From Leptospira stimsonii (GTDB lineage: Bacteria > Spirochaetota > Leptospiria > Leptospirales > Leptospiraceae): a stretch of DNA of 64,000 nucleotides. Made by a program: the position numbers and the translations under genes. Shown here in pieces: positions 28,394 through 44,933 of the stretch; the first letter of the stretch is position 1, and each line of letters starts with the position of its first letter. The notes below the pieces were generated by a model. The model was not told the DNA's origin, did no database searches, and worked only from the letters and a program-made list of their open reading frames with translations. The stretch is taken from the NCBI RefSeq assembly GCF_003545875.1, contig NZ_QHCS01000002.1, forward strand, positions 372,001-436,000, given 5' to 3'.

Positions 28394-28663
28394 TTAGGCT
28401 TGTTTGTTTCGGAGAGGCATCATGTGAAAGACGCCGAAAACCAGAATCTGCAGTGCGTCCGCCACAGGATTGGACGACTTGTGTTTGAACGTGAACCAGA
28501 AATACGCGATCTCTAACAGGTGTACGACGAAGGTTCCGATTCCCACCGCGCGAATGAGAAAGTCCAAAGGATCACCGAAAAGAAGCGTACCGGATAGACT
28601 GGCTCCCACCAAGATCCAAAAAAATACGGTTCCTATCTTCAGTGCTTGAAATAATGGATTCAT
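28394..28663 (-). CDS. Small membrane protein, DUF1145-like
   Basis: 89 residues with three hydrophobic helices (about 7-30, 33-58 and 65-82). The ATG has GGAGG five bases upstream. Length and the pattern FFWILVGASL, a short loop and GTFVVHLLEIAYFWF resemble the DUF1145 family of small inner-membrane proteins (E. coli YhhL). Function unknown. Divergent from the amidohydrolase gene. Confidence 0.75.
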   Translation of the reverse strand: MNPLFQALKIGTVFFWILVGASLSGTLLFGDPLDFLIRAVGIGTFVVHLLEIAYFWFTFKHKSSNPVADALQILVFGVFHMMPLRNKQA

Positions 28664-28767
28664 ATATCCTCCAGAAAATTTCCGTTATTGGAACGTATGG
28701 TAAGTCTCAGTCAAGGAAAAAAGAGACATTCGATTGACTCGTATTCGGGTAAGAAGAAATTCTTTGT

Positions 28768-29733
28768 ATGCTTCCTTGTTGTCATCACATTCTTTCTTCG
28801 GATATTCGTTCGAATCTTCCTTCTCCCTTTCCTTGGAAACATCCGGAAAATCGACCTCCCCTTCGAGACGAAGAATCTCCGTCGCATCTTCCACTTTTAA
28901 AAAAATACGGGCTTCCGTTTGTCATCGATATTCACACTCATTTTTTTCCAGAGTATGTGATGAAACGGATTTGGAAATGGTTCGACGGAGTCAACTGGGA
29001 GATTGCGTACAGAGAATCGGAGGAACTTCGTCTTGCCTCCTTAGCAAAGAACGAGGTTCGATTTTTTACGACTTTGAATTATGCACACAAGGAAAGAATG
29101 GCGGAAGGACTCAATCGTTGGGTTTTCGAAAATCATTCGAATACGAAAGGAGCGATTCTTTTCGGAACTTTTTTTCCGGAACACGGCTGTTTTGATTATA
29201 CAAAAAAAGCGGTGGAAGATTACGGCTTTCGCGGTTTTAAACTTCACTGCGAAGTGGGGAGGTTGGATTTGACCCGCCCTGAACTTTCGGATACCTTTTC
29301 CTATTTGGAGAAAAAGAAAATACCTCTGGTGATTCATTCCGGAGACGCTCCACTTCCCGGACCTTATACGAACATCCGTTATTTTCGATCGTTTATTCAA
29401 CGTTATCCGGAACTGAAGGTGATCGTCGCGCACATGGGCGCGAGCGAAGTCTGGGAATACGTGGATTTAATGTCGATCTATCCTGAATTACGTTTGGATA
29501 CTACGATGGTTTTTGTGGATTTTTTAGCCACCGGAGAACAGACCGATCCGTATCTTACGATCTTGGAACGGTTTCCGGATCGGATCCATTTCGGTTCCGA
29601 TTTTCCGAGTATTCCTTACGCTCTCAGTCATCCGATTTCGAATCTTCTCCATTCTTCTTTGCCGGATGATGTGAAGCGGAGTGTACTTTTGAAAAACAGC
29701 GCGAATCTTTTCGGAATCGAACTCGAAAGTTGA
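28768..29733 (+). CDS. Amidohydrolase-family (amidohydrolase_2) metal-dependent hydrolase
   Basis: 321 residues from the only usable ATG. The TIM barrel begins at about residue 50 with VIDIHTHFFP (metal-binding HxH). Further ligand regions are FRGFKLHCEVG, LVIHSGDAPLPGP, VIVAHMGASE and FGSDFPSIPYA (catalytic Asp). Amidohydrolase_2 proteins are hydrolases or decarboxylases of the ACMSD/uracil-type set; the substrate is unknown. The first 45 residues (Pro/Ser/His rich) do not look like a protein domain and overlap a better-looking minus-strand frame, so the true start may be a rare codon close to the HxH motif. Confidence 0.82.
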   Translation: MLPCCHHILSSDIRSNLPSPFPWKHPENRPPLRDEESPSHLPLLKKYGLPFVIDIHTHFFPEYVMKRIWKWFDGVNWEIAYRESEELRLASLAKNEVRFFTTLNYAHKERMAEGLNRWVFENHSNTKGAILFGTFFPEHGCFDYTKKAVEDYGFRGFKLHCEVGRLDLTRPELSDTFSYLEKKKIPLVIHSGDAPLPGPYTNIRYFRSFIQRYPELKVIVAHMGASEVWEYVDLMSIYPELRLDTTMVFVDFLATGEQTDPYLTILERFPDRIHFGSDFPSIPYALSHPISNLLHSSLPDDVKRSVLLKNSANLFGIELES

Positions 29734-29835
29734 CGTTTTCACTTCGTCCTTTCTTAGGAGGATTCAAGCTCTTGAATCCGATTCTAAAGTTAGGAAAAAA
29801 CTTGCCAACGAAGGTTCTTTCTTTATCCTTTCGAT

Positions 29836-30267
29836 ATGCGCTCCCTTTTTACAAAAATTTCCGGAATCGCTCTGTTCGCAACCATTGCGTTTCAGTGTGG
29901 GAAGGGGGGAGCCGTGTCTCAGGCGGCCTCCGCCGAAGTTTATAAGAAGGTTGCAGACGCGTATTGTTCACAGATGGAACGGTGTAAGGAGCCGTATTTG
30001 TCTTCGTTGGAAGGCGCTCATCGAAAGGAAGCCGCTTTGAGCTTTCCGGATCACGCGCAGTGTTACAGCGATTTCAATTACGACGTCGATAAGGCGGAAC
30101 CGATCGTGCTTAAAAAATTAAGCGACAATCTTAAATTGGACGCTGAGCTCTGTATCAAAAGTGTGGAGAGAGCGGATTGTGGTTCGATCGTTACGTATCA
30201 AATCCCGGAATGTGTGGAATACAATACATTCCTCGAAACTATCTCTTCTCCTTCCTCTACGAAATAA
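29836..30267 (+). CDS. Small cysteine-rich lipoprotein
   Basis: 143 residues. A short basic start, a hydrophobic core and IAFQCGKGG give a spirochaetal lipobox with Cys21 as the lipidated residue. The mature part is helical and has six more cysteines, including the CSQMERC pair, which could form disulfides. Leptospira genomes encode many such lipoproteins of unknown function. The chain ends in a Ser/Thr-rich tail (SSPSSTK). It is convergent with the lipoprotein of the RND operon, 3 bases apart. Confidence 0.8.
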   Translation: MRSLFTKISGIALFATIAFQCGKGGAVSQAASAEVYKKVADAYCSQMERCKEPYLSSLEGAHRKEAALSFPDHAQCYSDFNYDVDKAEPIVLKKLSDNLKLDAELCIKSVERADCGSIVTYQIPECVEYNTFLETISSPSSTK

Positions 30268-30270
30268 GTT

Positions 30271-30849
30271 TTATCTCGATTCCACTTCGATCTTCTCGTC
30301 CTTTTCTTCTTCGGTCAAGGTCGGGCTGTCTAATTTTTCCAAAAGAGTCTGAAGTAAAAAGAAGTAAGGATTCACTTTACCGGCTATTTCTTTGCCGTAG
30401 AGTTGCGTGTATGTGTTGATCAGGGATTGATTTTCTTCCGTATTCTTGGTATAAGAATTTTCCGCAAGACCTTCCCAGAGCGTTTCTCCCTTTTTGCAAT
30501 GGATGACTTTTCCAAGCGCGGTCAGTTCCACCTGATTCGGGGTTTCTTTCTCGAGAATTTTCAATTGAAAGATTCCTTGTACTTTTTTATCGGAACTCCC
30601 ACAAGCGGCGGCGCCGGCTTTGTAAGGATATATGATAAATTCCTTATGATGGGAAAGATAATTTTCCGCGATCTTTGCGGCCAATTTTTTTTCGGATTCT
30701 CCCGCCTCGCTTTCCGCCGGCACCTGCACCGCCAAACGTTTGAAAGTACCGAGATCCTTTTCCCAAGTCGGTCCTGCTTTGATATACTTTACTGTACAGT
30801 TCGCGGTGATAAAAAGTAAGGTGAAGAAGAATATGATATTTTTGACCAT
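30271..30849 (-). CDS. Lipoprotein of the RND/MlaC operon (MXAN_6521/LA_1396-like)
   Basis: 192 residues from the ATG at 30849, which has AGGA nine bases upstream. The longer frame to 30945 would add only a lysine/arginine-rich shadow of the preceding gene. Hydrophobic core followed by ITANCTVKYIKAGPTWEKDL gives a lipobox with lipidated Cys near residue 18. The conserved GPTWEKDLGTFKRLAVQVP region and the position after an RND transporter match a lipoprotein family known from Leptospira and myxobacteria; I give the family name from memory. Probably a periplasm-facing partner of the transporter. Confidence 0.78.
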   Translation of the reverse strand: MVKNIIFFFTLLFITANCTVKYIKAGPTWEKDLGTFKRLAVQVPAESEAGESEKKLAAKIAENYLSHHKEFIIYPYKAGAAACGSSDKKVQGIFQLKILEKETPNQVELTALGKVIHCKKGETLWEGLAENSYTKNTEENQSLINTYTQLYGKEIAGKVNPYFFLLQTLLEKLDSPTLTEEEKDEKIEVESR

Positions 30850-30856
30850 TCGTAGA

Positions 30857-33775
<2,919 letters not shown>

Positions 33776-33781
33776 GTTTGT

Positions 33782-34399
<618 letters not shown>

Positions 34400-34562
34400 A
34401 ACACGTTACCTGTTGTTTATAGTTTATAGTGAGCCAAATGCCGTTTCGAAAGGAATGACTGGGCTTCCTACAGCTTTCTTGAGCGGTCGGGGAAGTCAAC
34501 GGAATAAATGAGAAACTCCGGTTTGACGCCGATCTTTCTATAAGTCGCTTTTGATCTAAATT

Positions 34563-35525
34563 CTACTTTTTTAAATCTTCGTAATCCGGAAGAAATACTT
34601 TGAGCTCCCCCTTCGCGTTCAGATTTAGATTTCCGAACGAAAGTTGGAGGAGGAGATTTTTCATGTGAAAGTCGAGAAGATCGGACGGATCCTGATCGAT
34701 CAAAAGAAGATCCGTATTCTTTAAAAAAACCGATCCCACTCGAATTTCTCCGCCCGACATCGAGATCTGATTCGGAATTCCCGGAAGAAAAGCCAGCTTC
34801 GGAAGAGAAGGAATTTTTTGAGAATCAAACCGAACAAGAATTCGATCAGGAAGAAGTTCGATACGATCGATCGTTCCTTGGATTTTTGGCGGAGGTAAGA
34901 GCGAAAAAGATTGAATGTGAAAACTCTTTTCGACGATCTTCAATCCTCGGTCTTCCGGAATCGGAAGAAGAGTTTTGAGTCCGACGCCGACATAGGAAAG
35001 AAAATCTCCCGCTCCGGGAATTCCGGCGGCGCTCATGGATTCCGATTTCAAAATCAGCAGTGAACTGTTCGGAACCAATTCGAGATCGCAGATCATTTCC
35101 ACGTCCACCCAGAAGACGAGTTTATATTCTCCTAAAATTCGGATCTTTCTTTTTGCGCCTACTTCGATCGTGGATAGTTTCAAATTTCGTAATGGAAAGT
35201 TCGGAAACGTTTTGATGTTTTCGTTGAATAGATATTCCAGAACGGAGATTTCGAATTCCGTTTCTCCCTGAAAGATATTGAGGTGAAAAGAAGAAGGATC
35301 GTTGAAATTTACGGGTGAGCCCGGTCGATTCGAGATCGCTTCTACCGTGAGATTTTTTACTATAAAGTAGATCGGATCTTCCAGACGAAACTTAACGTTC
35401 TTGAGTTTGAGAAAGGCGCTCGTGGAGATCGTAGTGTTTTTTGCAAGGATGCCGGACGGAAAAATTCCGAATCCAAGAAGAATCAAGATCCAGATGAACG
35501 CCTGCTTGTTCCAGAAAAATCGCAT
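34563..35525 (-). CDS. Secreted protein of unknown function
   Basis: 320 residues from the ATG at 35525; the open frame extends to 35597 with no ribosome-binding site at any candidate. A signal peptide is clear (AFIWILILLGFGIFPSGILA). The mature part is rich in beta-strand patterns (VKFRLEDPIYFIVKNLTVEA, GTIDRIELLPDRILVRFDSQ) with repeats of a lipid-binding, DUF2993-like appearance, but no family is recognised. It lies upstream of the MlaC operon on the same strand with a 163-base gap that holds only a small direct repeat of TTTATAG. Confidence 0.65.
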   Translation of the reverse strand: MRFFWNKQAFIWILILLGFGIFPSGILAKNTTISTSAFLKLKNVKFRLEDPIYFIVKNLTVEAISNRPGSPVNFNDPSSFHLNIFQGETEFEISVLEYLFNENIKTFPNFPLRNLKLSTIEVGAKRKIRILGEYKLVFWVDVEMICDLELVPNSSLLILKSESMSAAGIPGAGDFLSYVGVGLKTLLPIPEDRGLKIVEKSFHIQSFSLLPPPKIQGTIDRIELLPDRILVRFDSQKIPSLPKLAFLPGIPNQISMSGGEIRVGSVFLKNTDLLLIDQDPSDLLDFHMKNLLLQLSFGNLNLNAKGELKVFLPDYEDLKK

Positions 35526-35680
35526 GGACGTATTCTGAATCATTGATTGCCGATGAAAACTCTTTATTCCATCTTCCCTCTTCTTTGTGATCCTCAAGGA
35601 ATGATTGATAAATCAAAACCGGATCCCTAACCAAAAACCTTCTTTGCAAAAAAAGTTTGCGGACGTTTACGACCTCGGAT

Positions 35681-36292
35681 TCAGATCACCAGTTTTCCGG
35701 ACTGGAGATACGGACCTAAGTCGATCTCTTCGTCGATGTCGTTTAATAAAGGAAGAATCCAAACGTCTTTTCTGAATAATTGCAGTTTTTCTAATGTAAT
35801 CGCGAAAACTCGATCGCCGCTCCAAGGAATGTTCTTAAAAATTTCCGGATAAACCGTTTTTAAGGCGAGCAGATAATAACCGCCGTCCTGTGCCGGTCCG
35901 ATCACCGCGTCTTTGGACCTTAATGCCGAAAAAGCTTCTCGGATATGTTTTGTTTCCAAGTCAGGGCAGTCGCTTCCGATGATAACAACGTTTTCGGCGC
36001 CGTTTTGAAACGTTTCTAAGAATGCGTTTTGCATTCTTTCTCCGAGATCGTTTCCGGATTGAAGATGGACGCTCGTCTGTTTTCCCCAATCGGGAGAAAC
36101 GAAATCCGGGATTGAATCAAAGTAGAGTCGAACCGGTATTTCCAAATTTTGAAGTTGTCTTTTGGTGATTTCTAAAAGTTGTTCGTAAACGGCAAGAGCG
36201 GATTGTTCTCCCAAGGTTTTGGCAAGGCGCGTTTTTACGCGACCTAATACGGGATTTCTTAAGAAGAGAATTAAGGATTCTTTTGCGTGCAT
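35681..36292 (-). CDS. TIGR04282/DUF2064-type glycosyltransferase
   Basis: 203 residues. LRNPVLGRVKTRLAKTLGEQ near the N-terminus, VVIIGSDCPDLETKHIREAF, DAVIGPAQDGGYYLLALK and IPWSGDRVFAITLEKLQLF are the conserved blocks of the DUF2064 nucleotide-diphospho-sugar transferase fold. Some members lie in arsenosugar biosynthesis clusters, but no arsenic genes are nearby. Cytoplasmic, no signal peptide. It is separated by 155 bases from the gene downstream and runs opposite to the lipoprotein gene at 36472. Confidence 0.87.
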   Translation of the reverse strand: MHAKESLILFLRNPVLGRVKTRLAKTLGEQSALAVYEQLLEITKRQLQNLEIPVRLYFDSIPDFVSPDWGKQTSVHLQSGNDLGERMQNAFLETFQNGAENVVIIGSDCPDLETKHIREAFSALRSKDAVIGPAQDGGYYLLALKTVYPEIFKNIPWSGDRVFAITLEKLQLFRKDVWILPLLNDIDEEIDLGPYLQSGKLVI

Positions 36293-36471
36293 ATCAACTT
36301 TTAAAAAACTTCGAAAAAGGGATTACCGAGGAAAGTTTTTCGACGTGATTCTGATTGACTCATTTCTTTCTTTGGATACTTTTATAAGGATACAAATTCT
36401 TTCCATTTGAAAAAAACAAGAACATCCGTTGTTAATTTAAAATGAACCTCAGTTTGTGGGGGAGGATATTT

Positions 36472-36672
<201 letters not shown>

Positions 36673-36683
36673 GGAAAAAGATC

Positions 36684-37862
<1,179 letters not shown>

Positions 37863-37892
37863 TTCCTTTTGAAAAGGCGAATTTGAATTTTC

Positions 37893-37920
37893 AAAAGCCT
37901 CCGAACTCGGAGGCTTTTTT
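37893..37920 (+). terminator. Rho-independent terminator after the secreted protein
   Basis: An 11-bp perfect stem (AAAAGCCTCCG, 37893-37903, with CGGAGGCTTTT, 37908-37918) with a 4-base AACT loop, running into TTTTTTGTTTT. The flanking A/T tails make it effective in both directions. Confidence 0.92.
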
Positions 37921-37958
37921 GTTTTCAATTCTCCCCATACATCTTTTTTGATCTAAGA

Positions 37959-38713
37959 ATGGAATTTCGACTGATCACATTCGCTCAGGCGTTCGCCGAA
38001 GGGTTTACGGAACAGGACGTGGATCTGGACGTCTGGCCTTTTTTCCTAAATCAGGATCCGATTGGAAAAGAATATTATCATTTTATTGTAAAGGAATTCT
38101 CCTCTCTTCACTGTGTCGCGCTCACAAGCGATCGAAGAGTCGCGGGAACCGGAAAAATTCTTCCATTTAACTGGAATGAGAAGAATGGATCTCTCCCGAA
38201 AGGTTGGGGCGCTACGATTCTGCAAGGCGTTGCAGATCATAAGGAAGGAAAACGATACAACGCGGCGAGCGCATGGTCGATCGAAATTCTTCCGGAATTC
38301 AGGGGATCCGGCTTATCGCATCGGATTCTTTCTATGCTCAAGAAGAATGCGCGATCTCGGAACATTCTTCATTTGTTTGCCTGCGTCAGACCGAATCAAA
38401 AAGAAAAATTTCCCTTCTTATCGATGAAAGAATATTTAGAGATAAAAAGAGAGGACGGTCTTTCGGAAGATCCTTGGATTCGCGTTCATGAAAAGGCCGG
38501 AGGAAAACAAATCGGCATCGAAGAAACTTCCATGTATATCCAAGGAACGGTGGCGGAATGGGAAGAATGGACCAATCTGAAGTTCCCCGAATCGGGAGCG
38601 TATGCGATCCCGGGAGGTCTCGTCCCGGTCCTTATAGACCGAGACGCCGACTTAGGAGAATATGTGGAACCGAACGTTTGGTTCCATCATAGGACGAACA
38701 CGCCAAATAACGA

Positions 38714-38717
<4 letters not shown>
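37959..38717 (+). CDS. GNAT-like acetyltransferase
   Basis: 252 residues. The acetyl-CoA binding motif is SIEILPEFRGSGLSHRILSM (about 108-127), with the Arg-Gly-x-Gly-x-Ser pattern of GNAT motif A. N-terminal residues 1-70 form the substrate-binding part (FIVKEFSSLHCVALTSDRRV). The C-terminal 90 residues (about 160-252) are unlike standard GNATs and contain EETSMYIQGTVAEWEEWTN. Substrate unknown. It follows a terminator and is convergent with the sterol desaturase gene (4-base overlap of stops). Confidence 0.75.
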
Positions 38718-40042
<1,325 letters not shown>

Positions 40043-40251
40043 AAAGCCGCCCAAATTAGTTCTGGTTTGAGTTTATTCCTTGAATTCCCGATGAGTCAAT
40101 TCAAAAAACAGAACAGTGTTCGATCGAACGGTTTTAAGATTACGATTGTTATAATTTAGGAATCTTTCGATAAAGCCAGAAATAAAGGATGAGAACAACG
40201 GTTTTTGATCCCTTAAGAAATCAAAAACCGACTCTTCGTAGACATTTCGGT

Positions 40252-40812
40252 TTATTTCGAAGGCGTTCGAAGACGGGAATAGATCCATTGATCCAAAAAG
40301 ACCCCATTCTTAAACACCGCTTCTCTTTGTGTTCCTTCTAAAACGAAGCCGTTTTTTTCGAGAGCTTTGGCGGACGCAGGTCGATTTGAAAAAACTTCGG
40401 CGTATACTCTGTGAAGCCCGTGTTCGGTATATGCAATATTGATAATGGACGCGATGGCCTTCGTGATAATTCCGCGATTCCAAAATTCTTCTCCGATCCA
40501 ATAACCGATTTCCGCGTTGAACCGATAGACGTCCTCTTTGAATAACAGATTGATGACGCCGATCGCCTTTTCCTCCAAGACGATTGCAAACGTTCTGGAT
40601 CGAGAATCCCGAAGACAAGCGCGAATGTAATCGAGCGCGTCTTGTAAAAGATAAGGAAACGGAAACGCTCCTCTTAATCCCGAAAAGACGTTTTGAGAAT
40701 TTGCGTGGATCGCGATTGTGTCCGCGTGTTTTTCCGAAATGGGTTCTAAAAGAATGTTCTTTTCCATAGTTTTGGACGGATGTAAGAATTCGACTCTCGC
40801 CAAAGGATTCAT
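40252..40812 (-). CDS. RimJ/RimL-type GNAT acetyltransferase
   Basis: 186 residues. IGYWIGEEFWNRGIITKAIA is the acetyl-CoA motif of RimJ/RimL-like acetyltransferases, followed by YTEHGLHRVYAEVFSNRPAS and KALEKNGFVLEGTQREAVFK. Members modify the N-terminus of proteins or the amine of small substrates. The ATG at 40812 has GGAA seven bases upstream; an internal ATG at 40767 is less well supported. Single gene, divergent from the saccharopine-dehydrogenase-like gene. Confidence 0.87.
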   Translation of the reverse strand: MNPLARVEFLHPSKTMEKNILLEPISEKHADTIAIHANSQNVFSGLRGAFPFPYLLQDALDYIRACLRDSRSRTFAIVLEEKAIGVINLLFKEDVYRFNAEIGYWIGEEFWNRGIITKAIASIINIAYTEHGLHRVYAEVFSNRPASAKALEKNGFVLEGTQREAVFKNGVFLDQWIYSRLRTPSK

Positions 40813-40919
40813 ACGAAGTTCCGATCGTCAATTCTGTTCGTAATATTCTTCTCTGCTCGGAGAGGGAAATTCCTCTCAAAACTTGACGAATTCATCGGCA
40901 ATCGCAATATCTGGTCTTT

Positions 40920-41981
<1,062 letters not shown>

Positions 41982-42259
41982 TTTGAATCGGTTTGATTGC
42001 CGGGTTCTTAGTTGGGACTTCTTTCTCTTTTAGTTGAGAGTGCTAAAAAAGAGAGTCGTCCGCGGTATGGAAGGATTTTGTTAGAGTTCCTACACTGCGG
42101 TTTTTTACTTGCAAAATTAGAATTTTGTGATAGAGGAAAGTCGGCAGTGGTTTTTCCCGCCACCCACCCCTCCACCCGAAAATCGGGCGGGGCGCGCGAG
42201 TTTTACGGAAAGGCGTCGGAGTTACGACAAATTTCCGTTGAGATTCCAAGTATGTGTCT
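41982..42259. other. Spacer with repeat copy and GC-rich patch
   Basis: 278 bases, no gene. It holds one TGTTAGAGTTCCTACA element (42079-42094) and a 43-base stretch (42156-42198) of C then G runs, including CCCGAAAATCGGG that can pair as a hairpin. The GC patch stands out sharply from the AT-rich flanks. Confidence 0.5.
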
Positions 42260-42871
42260 TTAAGAATGGGATATCTCCGTTAACAAAATGAACGGATTCA
42301 ATTTGAAAAATGATTCTGATTCTAATAATTTTTCGTAGGCGAAAAATTTCTTTTTATAAATGTTTCGAGCGCTTTCGGGTGTAAGACCCGTTTCTTCTTG
42401 GATCATTTGTGGATAGTATTCGTCTTCACCGTCGTAATCTTCTCCGTCCGCGGTTCCAAGTCCCATGAGCACACAATCACAATCCCTTACAGGAGATTTC
42501 AAAAGTTTTTTTCGATTGGAATCACTGACGTTCAAGAGTAGGGATTCAGCTATTTCAAGTCGAATATGAAAATCGGATTCTTTTTCGATTTTTATTAGGA
42601 TCTCGTTTTCCGTGTTTGTGTCGAGTTGGGAAGCTCTTGTAAATCCTTCTTTGAATTTATCGTTTCGTAAACTTTACAACTTCTGAAAAACTTCTTTCTT
42701 ATCGAAATACGCTTTCATTTCAATCCTACGCTCGATTCCTAATCGACCTTCGGTGATCACCAGATTTTTTTCATAGATTTCGAATTGCCAGAAGTGCAAT
42801 GAGCCATTCTCATCTTTAAGTAGATAGTCTTGAGACGGGGTGAATTGGTAACCCGCGCCTGCGCACGTATC
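42260..42871 (-). pseudogene. Degenerate WGR-domain protein gene (in-frame stop, no start)
   Basis: Read on the minus strand, 42871 to 42260 stays in one frame except for a TAA at 42674-42676. The upstream half encodes LHFWQFEIYEKNLVITEGRL, which fits the WGR domain, and ends EVFQKL before the stop. The downstream half continues SLRNDKFKEGFTRASQLDTN through a long hydrophilic helical part to the final stop at 42260. The downstream piece alone can only start at a TTG (42535). The 5' end lacks a start codon and follows a stop (42872-42874), so the gene is truncated as well. WGR domains occur in poly-ADP-ribose polymerases and molybdate-metabolism proteins. Confidence 0.75.
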
Positions 42872-42891
42872 TCATAGAATTATAAGAAATC

Positions 42892-43560
42892 TTATTTCTG
42901 AACAAGATGAAATTCATTCGCAGGCTTTTGTTGTGAAAGTTTTGATCTGCTTCTGAATTTTTTTGGCGTTTGTAATTCCGATTTCGTAAAAGATCTCAAG
43001 AATGCGGAATAGGAATTGAATCCGACTGCAAGTCCGATCGAAAGAACGGAACGATCCACTTCTTCCAGGAGCATTTTTTTTGCTTCAGCAATCCTAAATT
43101 CGTTTACATACTCGTTAAAACTTTTTCCGATGAATTCGTTTAACAAAGCGGAAAGGCAGTGTACGGAAAGTTTCATTTCCGAAGCCAAAGTCGGTAGACG
43201 AAGTTCTTCATCCAAGAAAATGCGTTCCTGATTCATCAATCGTTCCAACTTTTGTTTTTGTTCTTCCAAATCCAATCCTTCCAGAAGGGAATATTTTTTT
43301 TCTACGGTGACTGAATTCTTGAAAACGGTTCTTTCTGGTTGAATCGTATTTTTTTGAGTTTCTGACTTTGTTTTGTCGATTAGGCGAAGGAACGAATGGG
43401 AAATTTCAAAAGAGGAAAAGATCCATTTCCAATCCGGTAAAAGGAGAATGCCCAAAACGAAAAAGAGAAGAGGTTCGGAAGAGAGAAGAATTCCTATCGA
43501 TGAAATCAGTACCATCGTTTGTTTGGGATCGATTTGGAAAAAGATAGATTCGCGTTTCAT
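42892..43560 (-). CDS. Short AraC-family regulator with truncated membrane part
   Basis: 222 residues. The C-terminal half (about 110-205) is an AraC/XylS DNA-binding domain: FLDEELRLPTLASEMKLSVH, FNEYVNEFRIAEAKKMLLEE and VLSIGLAVGFNSYSAFLRSF. The N-terminal part has only about two helices (16-45), whereas the neighbouring paralogue has about seven. It therefore looks like an N-terminally shortened copy that could still bind DNA. It is followed directly by the WGR pseudogene and preceded by the full-length paralogue on the same strand. Confidence 0.78.
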   Translation of the reverse strand: MKRESIFFQIDPKQTMVLISSIGILLSSEPLLFFVLGILLLPDWKWIFSSFEISHSFLRLIDKTKSETQKNTIQPERTVFKNSVTVEKKYSLLEGLDLEEQKQKLERLMNQERIFLDEELRLPTLASEMKLSVHCLSALLNEFIGKSFNEYVNEFRIAEAKKMLLEEVDRSVLSIGLAVGFNSYSAFLRSFTKSELQTPKKFRSRSKLSQQKPANEFHLVQK

Positions 43561-43664
43561 ACAGGCCTCGGTCGCAAAAGAGAAAAATCTAAATTCTATT
43601 CTACCTTTCTCTCGAAGTGCAATCGGCCGGATCTATAAATGTGTACGAAAAAAGGGGAAGGAAT

Positions 43665-44762
43665 TTATTTCCCCAATCCTTTTTTGCGATATTCCTTCGG
43701 AGTTTTTCCAGTAAAACGAAGAAAGGCTTGGTTGAAAGATGACTTGGAGTTAAAGCCGACCTCATAGGCGATTGAAAGTACAGTACGTTCCGGCTCATTG
43801 AGAAGGATTTTTTTTGCTTCTGAAATTCTATATTGATTGATAAAACTCGGAAAATTCATTCTTATTTTTTCGTTTAAAAATTCGGAGAGCTGATGGCTCG
43901 TAATAGAAACGGAGTCCGCCAACTCTTTCAGAGTCAGATCTTCCTGTTTGTAGAGTTGACGTTGTTCCATACACTCGTTCAGCTTTTTCTGAATCGAATC
44001 CGTATCCAATCCGATCAGAAGAGAACGTTCGTAACGATTCTTTCTTACTTCTTGGATAAACAAGGCCAGAGATTCCGGATTTCCGACGGAAAAAATATAC
44101 AGCTGAATCAGAATCATACTAACCAGAACTGCGCCGGTTTTTAAAAGAGTAAAATTCAAAGTGAAGTGACCATAGATCAGGAGAAGAGTCGCGATCAATC
44201 GAAACGGAATCATAAAGATTCCGAGACGGAAGGCGGGTAAAATAGGAGCCGTTTTCGAATTTCGAAAGTAAATCCAAAAAAGATAAAGGTTGTAACCGGT
44301 CACACAAAATGTGGAAAAATAGATGAGAAGATTCATAGAATCGAACGAGTTTTGATTCCAGATTTCAAAAACGATTCTTTTTTTTAACTCTTCCGTTTTT
44401 AGGAAGAATGGAATTGAAAGAATAAGAATCAGGATCACCGGTATCAAATGTAGAATTTCTTTCCAACCAAAGCTGAACTTTTCCTTTAAGAGCGAAGTGG
44501 TGTAATAATGTTCGATAGGCCCGTAAATCGCAAGAGAGAAGGGAAGTAGAATTATGAAGTTCGGGAATAGATAGATCCAACCGCTAAAGACACTGGAAAT
44601 AATACACTGTGTAATTCCGGTCGATATGAAAAGAACCGAAACAAAGAAAGTTTGGATGGTTTTTTGTTTCAGAGCTGGATAACGACCGATGCCCATGAGC
44701 AAACCAAGGCAACCGCCGAACTGAATCAAAACTTCTGTAAGGGAAGAAAAAAGTTCTAACAT
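43665..44762 (-). CDS. Membrane-bound AraC-family transcriptional regulator
   Basis: 365 residues. About seven helices fill residues 5-225, then a cytoplasmic AraC/XylS domain follows (about 255-360): LYKQEDLTLKELADSVSITS with the first helix-turn-helix, FPSFINQYRISEAKKILLNE, and VLSIAYEVGFNSKSSFNQAF with the second, and TGKTPKEYRKKGL at the end. Such regulators sense membrane signals and control nearby genes. It is divergent from the broken MFS gene, which may have been its target (inference). Confidence 0.86.
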   Translation of the reverse strand: MLELFSSLTEVLIQFGGCLGLLMGIGRYPALKQKTIQTFFVSVLFISTGITQCIISSVFSGWIYLFPNFIILLPFSLAIYGPIEHYYTTSLLKEKFSFGWKEILHLIPVILILILSIPFFLKTEELKKRIVFEIWNQNSFDSMNLLIYFSTFCVTGYNLYLFWIYFRNSKTAPILPAFRLGIFMIPFRLIATLLLIYGHFTLNFTLLKTGAVLVSMILIQLYIFSVGNPESLALFIQEVRKNRYERSLLIGLDTDSIQKKLNECMEQRQLYKQEDLTLKELADSVSITSHQLSEFLNEKIRMNFPSFINQYRISEAKKILLNEPERTVLSIAYEVGFNSKSSFNQAFLRFTGKTPKEYRKKGLGK

Positions 44763-44933
44763 GATTGATATCCGATATCATCCGTTGAAATCGAACTTAC
44801 AAGTGAATTTGTATTCTTTAGAAAGTCAATTTCTTGCTTTTTATCGAAAGCAAACTTGCCTTTTATACAATTCAAAGAATGGAGAAGATATTTACAGTAT
44901 TCTTAGGCTCAAATGGATCATGGAGCCAAGAAC

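Noticed and set aside
28685..28894. A 69-codon minus-strand frame with acidic, natural-looking composition opposite the amidohydrolase start
   Set aside because: No properly spaced ribosome-binding site and it overlaps the only ATG of the amidohydrolase. It remains possible that this is the real gene and the amidohydrolase starts later.
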